From: Methylopumilus sp009926035
GTDB taxonomy: Bacteria; Pseudomonadota; Gammaproteobacteria; Burkholderiales; Methylophilaceae
DNA: 64,000 nucleotides
Direction: 5' to 3'
Assembly: GCA_041165405.1 (NCBI GenBank)
Contig: JBEANL010000005.1
Location: forward strand, 14,033 to 78,032
Each line of letters opens with the position of its first letter. The stretch's first letter is position 1. Shown piece after piece: positions 8,728 to 16,137 of this stretch. The notes under the pieces were generated by a model that searched no databases, was not told the DNA's origin, and saw nothing but the letters and a program-made list of their open reading frames with translations. The position numbers and the translations under genes are program-made.

Positions 8728-10128
8728 ATTTAGATGACTATGTTTAATTGAGTAAACAAAGTAGAAAACAATACCAATCAATATCCAAATTAAAAATCTT
8801 CTCCAAGTTTCAAGCGGTAAGAAAAACATTAAGGCGCTGCATGAAAAAATTCCCAGAACAGGAATAAGCGGATGCCATTTATTCTTAAAAGTCGCTTTAT
8901 TATTTTTATGAAGTTTTCTTATAAAAATCACTCCTAATGAAACAATCACAAAAGCAGCTAACGTTCCAATATTAACAATTTCAGCTAAAGTGCCAAGTGG
9001 TATAAAGCCCGCAATTAGAGAAATGATAAGGCCACAAAAAACAATAACTCTCACAGGCGTGTTAGTGGTTTTATTGACTTCACTTAAAGTATGAGGCAAT
9101 AACCCATCCCTACTCATTGCAAAAATAATTCTTGTTAAGGCGTAATAAAGGACAAGCATTACAGTTGTAAGTCCTGTAATGACACCAGTAGCTACAACTG
9201 CAGAGGCCCCTTGAAAACCTATTTTTTGGAGCGCATAAGCTACAGGGGAAGACACATTAAGTTCTTGGTATGGAACGACCCCAGTAAGCAATAAGGATAC
9301 GATGATGTATATCACTGTGCAAAAAGCAAGTGAACCAATAATGCCTCTAGGCAAATCTCTTTGCGGATTGATAGCCTCTTCAGCAGCAGTTGAGACTGCA
9401 TCGAAACCAACATACGCAAAAAATACTAAAGAAGCACCTGCGAGAACGCCAACAGTTTTCCCATCAGGTAATGTTGAAAACCATCCATAGGGCATAAATG
9501 GATGCCAATTAGATGGATTAACATTAAAAATAGCGACCGAAATAAATAGTGTGATGGTTAAAAGTTTAATAAACACCATTGCTGCATTAAATTTGGCACT
9601 CTGCTTTGCCCCTATAATGAGCAAAGACATGATAATTAGAATTATGACCATTGCTGGAAGATTAACCATACCTCCTAATGAAGGGGCTTTTGATAATGAT
9701 TCTGGAAGACCAATACCTACAGCGGTGAGTGCATTGTTAAAATATCCAGACCATCCATTTGCAACTGCAGCAATAGACATTCCGTACTCCATCAAAAGAA
9801 TCCAACCAATAACCCATGCAAAAAATTCACCAAATGCAACATAACTATAGCCGTATGCACTTCCACAACCGCCAATCGATGATGATAATTCTGCGTAGGC
9901 TAATGCCGCAAAAGCACATGCAAAACCTGAAACTATAAAAGACAAAATAACCGCAGGACCAGCTTGATTTGCAGCTGCAATACCGGTTAAGACAAATATA
10001 CCTGTACCAATAATGCAGCCAATTCCAAGCAGTGTTAAATCTAGTGCACTTAAACATTTTTTTAGATGAGCTGGATGTTTATGGTTAATATGTTTTTTTC
10101 TCAAAATTTTTGCAAATAGGTTATTCAT
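8713..10128 (-). CDS. APC-superfamily amino acid permease (YfnA/CAT-like)
   Basis: A 471-residue inner-membrane transporter with 12 or more hydrophobic segments. The first segment carries the APC signature GIGCIIGTGIFVLTG (about 36-50), which binds the substrate backbone; FDAVSTAAEEAINPQRDLPRGI near residue 245-266 is typical of the cationic amino acid transporter subgroup. The exact substrate is not readable. It is the last gene of the dusB-fis-purH-purD-hemF transcript and its start overlaps the hemF stop by 8 bases. Its final codons lie within the terminator hairpin. Confidence 0.87.
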   Translation of the reverse strand: MNNLFAKILRKKHINHKHPAHLKKCLSALDLTLLGIGCIIGTGIFVLTGIAAANQAGPAVILSFIVSGFACAFAALAYAELSSSIGGCGSAYGYSYVAFGEFFAWVIGWILLMEYGMSIAAVANGWSGYFNNALTAVGIGLPESLSKAPSLGGMVNLPAMVIILIIMSLLIIGAKQSAKFNAAMVFIKLLTITLFISVAIFNVNPSNWHPFMPYGWFSTLPDGKTVGVLAGASLVFFAYVGFDAVSTAAEEAINPQRDLPRGIIGSLAFCTVIYIIVSLLLTGVVPYQELNVSSPVAYALQKIGFQGASAVVATGVITGLTTVMLVLYYALTRIIFAMSRDGLLPHTLSEVNKTTNTPVRVIVFCGLIISLIAGFIPLGTLAEIVNIGTLAAFVIVSLGVIFIRKLHKNNKATFKNKWHPLIPVLGIFSCSALMFFLPLETWRRFLIWILIGIVFYFVYSIKHSHLNKKPA

Positions 10129-11029
10129 GACCCAACCAATCTTTATTTGTTAAAAAATATGTGTATAACTTTTCTTCTTTACTGCCTGATTCTGGTTTCC
10201 AATCATATTTCCATTGAACCATCGGCGGCATAGATATTAAAATTGATTCAGTTCGTCCATTAGATTGCAACCCAAATAAAGTGCCACGATCAAATATTAA
10301 ATTAAATTCCACATAACGACCACGTCGATACAGTTGAAAATCTCTTTCTTTTTCTGTGTAAGGAATATCTTTTCTTCTCTGAAGAATAGGAAGATATGCA
10401 TTTAAAAAAACATCTCCTACAGATTTATTTAAATTGAAAGATTTATCAAAACCTAATTGATTAAAATCATCGTAAAAAATACCACCAATACCGCGAGGTT
10501 CGTTACGGTGTTTTAGGTAAAAGTATTCATCACAATTTTTTTTAAATTCTGAATAAAGCTTTTTATCGTAAAGATCAAGCATAGTTTTAAGTGTTTGGTG
10601 AAAATGAATGGCATCTTCGTCAAAGCCATAATAAGGAGTTAAGTCCATACCACCACCAAACCACCAAATATCTTCAAGACCTTCTTTTTTTGCAATAAAA
10701 AATCTTACATTCATATGCACTGTAGGGGCATATGGATTTTTAGGATGCAAGACAAGTGAAAGACCCATAGCCTCCCACTTTCTATCTGCTGCTTCTGGAT
10801 GAGCAACGCTTGCTGAGCGTGGCAGTTTCTCACCCAAAACATGTGAGAATCCAACACCCGCTCTCTCAAATACGTTGCCATTTTCTAAAAGGCAAGAAGT
10901 ACCGCCCCCACCTTCTTTTCGTTGCCATGAATCATTAATAAAGTTTTTTCCATCAACAATTTGAAGTGTTTCAATAATATTTGTTTGAAGGTTGTTAAAG
11001 TATTCATAAACTATATTTGAATTAATCAT
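10121..11029 (-). CDS. hemF: Oxygen-dependent coproporphyrinogen III oxidase
   Basis: Catalyses O2-dependent oxidative decarboxylation of coproporphyrinogen III to protoporphyrinogen IX in the cytoplasm. The 302 residues match HemF length; motifs include GGGGTSCLLENGNVFERAGV near the N-terminus, WFGGGMDLTPYYGFDEDA in the middle, HRNEPRGIGGIFYDD and the C-terminal GTLFGLQSNGRTESILMS-like segment. It lies 7 bases after purD. An aerobic-type enzyme agrees with the oxidase locus and with HemJ at 54 kb, which performs the next step. Confidence 0.97.
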   Translation of the reverse strand: MINSNIVYEYFNNLQTNIIETLQIVDGKNFINDSWQRKEGGGGTSCLLENGNVFERAGVGFSHVLGEKLPRSASVAHPEAADRKWEAMGLSLVLHPKNPYAPTVHMNVRFFIAKKEGLEDIWWFGGGMDLTPYYGFDEDAIHFHQTLKTMLDLYDKKLYSEFKKNCDEYFYLKHRNEPRGIGGIFYDDFNQLGFDKSFNLNKSVGDVFLNAYLPILQRRKDIPYTEKERDFQLYRRGRYVEFNLIFDRGTLFGLQSNGRTESILISMPPMVQWKYDWKPESGSKEEKLYTYFLTNKDWLGHE

Positions 11030-11036
11030 ATATTTT

Positions 11037-12308
11037 CTAATTATTATTTAACGCTCTGAATCCTATGTCTTTTCTATATTGAGCACCATTGAATTTGACA
11101 GTATTGATAGCCTCATAAACTTTCGATTGAGCTTCTTTGACAGAATCACCAAGAGCTGTGATAGCCAATACTCTACCTCCCGAAGTGAGGAGTTTATTAT
11201 CTTTAAAAATTGTGCCTGCATGGAAAATATAAGTATCAGAAATGATACGATCTTCAATATGAATTTCATCATTTAACTTTGGAGATTCAGGGTAGCCTGC
11301 TGAAGCTAAAACGACAGCTAGCGCAGTTCTTTGATCCCATTCAATTTTTGCAGAATCAAGTTGTCCAATTGCTGATTTATATAATATTTCAAAAAAATCA
11401 CTTTTAAGCCTCATGAGAATTGGCTGAGTTTCAGGATCTCCCATTCGACAATTGTATTCCAATGTTTTAACTTCACCTTTTTTGGTAATCATTAATCCTG
11501 CATAGAGAAACCCAGTAAAAGGAATGCCGTCATTAGCCATACCATGAATGGTTGGATAGATAATTTCTTTCATAACTTTAGAATAAATTTCATCAGTAAC
11601 TATAGGTGCAGGTGAATATGCTCCCATACCACCGGTGTTAGGTCCCATGTCATGATCTAAAAGCCTTTTATGATCTTGGCTCGTGGCAAGTGGCAAAATT
11701 GTTTGACCATCACAGATCACCATAAAGCTAGCTTCTTCACCTTCAAGAAATTCCTCAATAACAACCTTGGCTCCAGCATCACCAAATTTGTTGTCTACAA
11801 GCATAAAGTCGATTGCTTTATGAGCTTCTTTTAACGTCATAGCTACAATGACGCCTTTTCCAGAAGCTAATCCATCTGCTTTAATTACAATAGGCGCGCC
11901 TTCCTCATCAATATAGCGATGTGCTTCATCGGGCATTTTAAATGTTTTATATTTAGCAGTTGGAATTTTGTGCCTATACATAAAATCTTTAGCAAAATCT
12001 TTAGAGCTTTCAAGTTGAGCGGCTTTTTGAGTGGGTCCAAAAATATTTAAATGTTTAGATCGAAATAAATCAACAATACCTTTAGAAAGAGGAAGTTCTG
12101 GGCCAATTACAGTGAGATCAATATTTTCTTCAATTGCGAAATCTGCAAGAAGATTAATATCAATCAGATCAATATTTTTGAATTTTGGATTGAGATGAGT
12201 TCCACCATTGCCTGGTGCAATAAAAACAGAATTTACTTTGTTGCTTTGAGAAAGTTTCCATGCCATTGCATGTTCTCTACCGCCACTTCCAATGACTAGA
12301 ACTTTCAT
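11037..12308 (-). CDS. purD: Phosphoribosylamine-glycine ligase (GARS)
   Basis: ATP-dependent ligation of glycine to 5-phosphoribosylamine, second step of purine synthesis. ATP-grasp fold: N-terminal GSGGREHAMAWKL (7-19), GPELPLSKGIVD near residue 70, KADGLASGKGV around 143-153, EEASFMV, and the C-terminal metal site LEYNCRMGDPETQ. 423 residues is normal. It follows purH by 3 bases in the same operon, giving two non-consecutive purine steps side by side, as in many Proteobacteria. Confidence 0.97.
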   Translation of the reverse strand: MKVLVIGSGGREHAMAWKLSQSNKVNSVFIAPGNGGTHLNPKFKNIDLIDINLLADFAIEENIDLTVIGPELPLSKGIVDLFRSKHLNIFGPTQKAAQLESSKDFAKDFMYRHKIPTAKYKTFKMPDEAHRYIDEEGAPIVIKADGLASGKGVIVAMTLKEAHKAIDFMLVDNKFGDAGAKVVIEEFLEGEEASFMVICDGQTILPLATSQDHKRLLDHDMGPNTGGMGAYSPAPIVTDEIYSKVMKEIIYPTIHGMANDGIPFTGFLYAGLMITKKGEVKTLEYNCRMGDPETQPILMRLKSDFFEILYKSAIGQLDSAKIEWDQRTALAVVLASAGYPESPKLNDEIHIEDRIISDTYIFHAGTIFKDNKLLTSGGRVLAITALGDSVKEAQSKVYEAINTVKFNGAQYRKDIGFRALNNN

Positions 12309-12311
12309 AAA

Positions 12312-13871
12312 TTAATGCCTAAAGTGACGATATCCAGTAAATAGCATGACAAGACCTAATTCATCGGCAGCAGATATTACTTCTTCATCTCTAAGGCTTC
12401 CGCCAGGTTGAATAACGCATTTTGCTCCAGCCGCTGCCAGCACATCAATACCATCTCTAAAAGGAAAGAATGCGTCCGAAGCAACTACTGAATTTGTTAA
12501 ATCTAGATTTGCATTTTGAGCTTTGATCGATGCAATCTTGGTGCTATCTACTCTGCTCATTTGGCCTGCACCGATTCCTAATGTTTGATTATTTTTGCAA
12601 AATACAATCGCATTTGATTTGACATATTTGGCGACACGCCATGCAAAAAGCATATCGGCCATTTGTTCTTGATTAGGCTTAAGTTTAGAAACTATTTTGC
12701 AATGATCCATATCGATATTGAAATTATCGGGAGACTGAACGAGTAAACCACCACCAATTTTTTTTACTTCAAAAGCATTCAAGTTGCTATCTAATGCTAC
12801 CTCTAGCAATCTGATGTTTGGCTTTGATTCAAATATTTTAAGTGACTCAGCTTCGTAAGATGGAGCGATTACAACCTCTACAAATTGGGTGATAATTTGA
12901 GATGCAGTATTTTTGTCTAGCGGCGTATTGCAAGCAATAATGCCTCCAAATGCGGAAGTTGGATCAGTTAGAAATGCCTTTTTATAAGCATCTAACAAGT
13001 CTTTAGAAGAGCCTACTCCGCATGGATTAGCATGTTTTACGATTACACAAGAAGGAAGCTTAAAGCTTTTAACACATTCCCATGCTGTATCTGCGTCATT
13101 TAAGTTGTTATATGAAAGCTCTTTACCCTGTAATTGTTTAAAGCTTGCCAATGATCCTTTGTTGGTTATTTCATCAACATAAAAGGATGCGCTTTGATGA
13201 GGATTCTCGCCGTAACGTAAATCCATCTTTTTGTTAAATGCGAGATTGATTTTATTGGGGTAAGTTATATTTTTATTTGTATCCAATCCATTAAGATAAT
13301 TTGAAATGGCTGAATCATATTTCGCAGTATGTTCAAAAGCTTTTTTAGCTAAATTAAATCTACATTCCAGATTAAGTGCGCCATCATTTTGCTTTAATGC
13401 ATCTTCAATCATTTTATAATCCATAGCATCAGTGACCACAGCTACACCATTATAATTTTTGGCTGAAGATCTAATCATTGCTGGACCGCCGATATCTATA
13501 TTCTCAATAGCTTCAGATAGCAAACAGTTTTCTTTGGATATGGTTGCTTCGAATGGATATAAGTTCACTACCACTAGATCAATTAAAGGAATATTAGATT
13601 TAATCATCGTTTGGAGATGTTTATCGTCATCTCTTTTTCCGAGAATGCCGCCATGTATCTTTGGATGAAGTGTTTTTACTCTCCCATCTAACATTTCAGG
13701 GAAGCCGGTGTAATCACTTACCTCGATAACAGGAATATTGTTTTCAGCAAATAGTTTTGCCGTGCCTCCTGTAGATAAAATTTCAACGTTGAACTTAATT
13801 AGCGTTTTAGCGAAATCGATAATACCTTTTTTGTCTGATACGCTTATAAGAGCTCTTTTTATTTTAATCAT
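12312..13871 (-). CDS. purH: AICAR transformylase / IMP cyclohydrolase
   Basis: Performs the last two steps to IMP: formylation of AICAR by 10-formyl-THF and ring closure. The N-terminal MGS-like cyclohydrolase domain (about 1-150) shows RALISVSDKKGI and LDGRVKTLHPKIHGGIL; the transformylase domain shows the catalytic KHANPCGVG around residue 270 and the C-terminal FPFRDGIDVLAAAG and IQPGGSLRDEEVI. The 519 residues agree with the family. It follows fis by 2 bases, as is usual for the fis-purH neighbourhood in Betaproteobacteria. Confidence 0.97.
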   Translation of the reverse strand: MIKIKRALISVSDKKGIIDFAKTLIKFNVEILSTGGTAKLFAENNIPVIEVSDYTGFPEMLDGRVKTLHPKIHGGILGKRDDDKHLQTMIKSNIPLIDLVVVNLYPFEATISKENCLLSEAIENIDIGGPAMIRSSAKNYNGVAVVTDAMDYKMIEDALKQNDGALNLECRFNLAKKAFEHTAKYDSAISNYLNGLDTNKNITYPNKINLAFNKKMDLRYGENPHQSASFYVDEITNKGSLASFKQLQGKELSYNNLNDADTAWECVKSFKLPSCVIVKHANPCGVGSSKDLLDAYKKAFLTDPTSAFGGIIACNTPLDKNTASQIITQFVEVVIAPSYEAESLKIFESKPNIRLLEVALDSNLNAFEVKKIGGGLLVQSPDNFNIDMDHCKIVSKLKPNQEQMADMLFAWRVAKYVKSNAIVFCKNNQTLGIGAGQMSRVDSTKIASIKAQNANLDLTNSVVASDAFFPFRDGIDVLAAAGAKCVIQPGGSLRDEEVISAADELGLVMLFTGYRHFRH

Positions 13872-13873
13872 AA

Positions 13874-14113
13874 CTAGATATCAATTTTATGTTGTTTTAA
13901 TTTTTTTCTGAGAGTGTTTCTATTGAGACCAAGAATTTCTGCAGCCTTACTTTGGTTGCCTTTTGAAATGCCCATAATATAAGTTAATAATGGTTTCTCT
14001 ACTATGCCGATAACCATATCGTAAACATTCGTTGGATGTTCGCCATCCAAGTCTTTAAAGTATTGATCTAAAGATTCGTTTACACAATCCGGGATATCTG
14101 TTTTCTTTTCCAT
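13874..14113 (-). CDS. fis: Fis-family DNA-binding protein
   Basis: A 79-residue protein whose C-terminal third is the Fis helix-turn-helix (GNQSKAAEILGLNRNTLRKKLKQH, split here as GNQSKAAEILGL and NRNTLRKKLKQH, about 52-75). Betaproteobacterial Fis proteins are shorter at the N-terminus than the 98-residue E. coli protein. Fis is a nucleoid protein that bends DNA and tunes rRNA and growth-linked promoters. Its start codon overlaps the dusB stop by 1 base, the conserved dusB-fis pairing. Confidence 0.9.
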   Translation of the reverse strand: MEKKTDIPDCVNESLDQYFKDLDGEHPTNVYDMVIGIVEKPLLTYIMGISKGNQSKAAEILGLNRNTLRKKLKQHKIDI

Positions 14114-15123
14114 TAGGCTACCAACATTTCTTCTTCATACTTTATATAAGGGGATTCAATTGAAAGAAAATTAAAATAATCTTCAATTGTTTTAATTTGG
14201 GCATCGATTGTTTCAATTGTATTCATATGGTGTCTAAAATTTGCAGAATTTTTTAATCCTTTTGTGTACCAAGAGATATGCTTTCTTGCAATTTTTAATC
14301 CTGCGTTTTCACCATAAAAATCATAAAGCTCTTTCACATGAGCAATCGTTATATTTTTGATTTCATTAGTAGAAGGATTATCTAAATACTTTCCTGTTTT
14401 AAGATAGTGATCAATTTCTCTAAAAATCCAAGGTTTACCTTGGGCAGCTCTTCCGATCATTAGCCCATCTACACCGGTGTAATCTAAAACAAATTTAGCT
14501 TTTTCTGGTGAAGTGATATCACCATTCGCAATAACGGGAATTTTGACTGACTGTTTTACTTCGGCGATGGTGTCATATTCAGCATCACCCATGTATAAAC
14601 AAGCTCTTGTTCTGCCATGAATGGCTAATGCTTTAATGCCAATGTCTTCGGCAATTTTTGCAATTTCTATCGCATTACGATTTTTAGTGTCCCAACCAGT
14701 TCTTATTTTTAATGTGACAGGAACATCTACAGATTTAACCACGGAAGATAATATTTTTTGTACAAGCGGCTCATCTTTGAGAAGTGCTGATCCGGCCATA
14801 ACATTACATATTTTTTTTGCAGGACAGCCCATATTGATATCGATAATTTGAGCACCATGACCTACATTAAACTGAGCTGCTTCAGCCATCATTTTTGGGT
14901 CAGCACCAGCAATTTGAACTGAGATTGGATCTACTTCGCCTTCGTGATTAGCGCGGCGAAGTGTTTTTTGACTGCCGTATAGAAGAGAATTTGATGTCAC
15001 CATTTCACTTACAGCCATCCCAGCACCAAACTTTTTACAAAGTTGACGGAAAGGACGGTCTGTGACGCCGGCCATGGGAGCGACTACGAGATTGTTTTTA
15101 ATGGAAATGGATCCTATTTGCAC
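14113..15123 (-). CDS. dusB: tRNA-dihydrouridine synthase B
   Basis: FMN-dependent reduction of uridine to dihydrouridine in the tRNA D-loop. TIM-barrel motifs: VAPMAGVTDRPFR (14-26), the catalytic Cys at residue 100 in NMGCPAKKICNVMAGSALL, KIRTGWD, HGRTR and GLMIGRAAQGKPWIF. The 336 residues are normal. The frame begins with GTG at 15123. It is the first gene of a six-gene minus-strand operon; nested inverted repeats with a TATAAA-like core lie 11-51 bases upstream and may be its control region. Confidence 0.95.
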   Translation of the reverse strand: MQIGSISIKNNLVVAPMAGVTDRPFRQLCKKFGAGMAVSEMVTSNSLLYGSQKTLRRANHEGEVDPISVQIAGADPKMMAEAAQFNVGHGAQIIDINMGCPAKKICNVMAGSALLKDEPLVQKILSSVVKSVDVPVTLKIRTGWDTKNRNAIEIAKIAEDIGIKALAIHGRTRACLYMGDAEYDTIAEVKQSVKIPVIANGDITSPEKAKFVLDYTGVDGLMIGRAAQGKPWIFREIDHYLKTGKYLDNPSTNEIKNITIAHVKELYDFYGENAGLKIARKHISWYTKGLKNSANFRHHMNTIETIDAQIKTIEDYFNFLSIESPYIKYEEEMLVA

Positions 15124-15133
15124 GGTCTTTATA

Positions 15134-15174
15134 TTGCCTAGGGAAAGTTGCCTATTTTATAGGCAATTAGGTAA
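15134..15174. promoter_or_regulatory. Nested inverted-repeat element upstream of the dusB operon
   Basis: Four copies of a TTGCCTA-like word: TTGCCTA 15134-15140 and TTGCCTAT 15148-15155 in one direction, ATAGGCAA 15159-15166 and TTAGGTAA 15167-15174 (one mismatch) in the other. The inner pair is a perfect 8-3-8 palindrome. On the minus strand its centre reads TATAAAAT, like a -10 box. Possible operator overlapping the dusB-fis promoter; no T-tract, so not a terminator. Confidence 0.4.
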
Positions 15175-15348
15175 TTAAGGAAGGTACATATTACCGAGAA
15201 TTGAGTATTTGTGAGAGGAGCTTTTGTACTTATAACATGCAAGGTTATCTATGTTTATGGATGAACCAGAATATCATTGGTAGTTAAAATTGCTTAAACA
15301 CCATGCACAGTTTTATGGTGGTTGTAGCAGGGTAAAAAATTTGTAAAC

Positions 15349-15389
15349 GGGCCTATAGCTCAGTTGGTTAGAGCAGAGGACTCATAATC
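15349..15389 (+). pseudogene. 5' half of a tRNA with CAT anticodon (truncated)
   Basis: Bases 15349-15355 GGGCCTA (acceptor strand), TA, D-stem GCTC and GAGC around AGTTGGTTA, anticodon 5' strand GAGGA, loop CTCATAA with anticodon CAT at 15383-15385, then TC. This is a canonical tRNA-Met or lysidine tRNA-Ile half. From base 15390 pairing fails: two of five anticodon-stem pairs are lost, and there is no GGTTCGA-like T arm and no matching acceptor strand before the convergent gene ends at 15405. It cannot fold as a complete tRNA. The remaining bases 15175-15348 hold no gene I can support. Confidence 0.8.
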
Positions 15390-15404
15390 GCTTTAAGTAA
15401 GCCT

Positions 15405-16136
15405 TTAATGCCATTCATAGCCCAAATTGGTAATTTTTTCTTGTATTTCCAGTATAGCTTCATTAACTAATTTTGATGAACCTTTAACGCCAAGCTCGAT
15501 AGTTTTTATCGGTTTTAATTTTGGCAGACTAAAAAGTTTAATTTCTGGATATTTTTTTACAATTTCATTCATCAAATCAATTAATTTACTTTCACTCACA
15601 TCATTAATCCAAATAGAAGCTTCGGCAAAATCATTTTGATTTAATAATCCTTGATAATATGTATTTAGAACCCATTCAACCATCGGCCATGCCATTTCTG
15701 GAAAGCCTGGCAAAAAATGATGATGATTAATTTTAAATCCAGGTATTTTATTAATTTCATTTGGAATTAATAATGCTTCTTGGGGAATATTAGCCATTAA
15801 AACTCTTTTAGGATAAGCTCCCTCACCAAACTGCTCTTCAATAAGCTTCAAAGCTTCTTCATTTCTCGTTAATTTAAGATCAAAAGCTTCTGCTGCAGCT
15901 TGTCTTGTGAAGTCATCAGGTGTTGCACCAATGCCACCAAAAGAGAAAATCACTGTATCTGGTTTTATAGATTCTTGAATAGATTGAATAATGTCTTTCG
16001 AATTGTCTTGAATGTATTTCACCCAAGACAATGAAAGCCCATATTTTTTTAAAGTTTTTTGTAAAAATTCGAAATGTTTATCTTGTCTTTTGCCAGATAA
16101 AATTTCATCGCCAATAATTAAAGCCCCAAATTCCAT
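15405..16136 (-). CDS. MoCF-domain (CinA/MoeA-like molybdopterin-binding) protein
   Basis: About 243 residues starting MEFGALIIGDEILSGKRQDKH, the MoCF fold shared by CinA N-terminal domains and molybdopterin-binding enzymes; FSFGGIGATPDD is the family's nucleotide-site loop. There is no C-terminal CinA amidase domain, so it is a stand-alone family member whose substrate is unknown. I chose the ATG at 16136, one base after the polA stop; an upstream in-frame start at 16151 would overlap polA by 14 bases and adds only MRHIK. It is probably co-transcribed with polA. Its 3' end lies 15 bases from the truncated tRNA. Confidence 0.82.
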   Translation of the reverse strand: MEFGALIIGDEILSGKRQDKHFEFLQKTLKKYGLSLSWVKYIQDNSKDIIQSIQESIKPDTVIFSFGGIGATPDDFTRQAAAEAFDLKLTRNEEALKLIEEQFGEGAYPKRVLMANIPQEALLIPNEINKIPGFKINHHHFLPGFPEMAWPMVEWVLNTYYQGLLNQNDFAEASIWINDVSESKLIDLMNEIVKKYPEIKLFSLPKLKPIKTIELGVKGSSKLVNEAILEIQEKITNLGYEWH

Positions 16137-16137
16137 T

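Noticed and set aside
15237..15287. A 16-codon frame in the gene-poor stretch before the tRNA fragment
   Set aside because: Too short, poorly placed ribosome binding site, and no resemblance to known small peptides such as PqqA.
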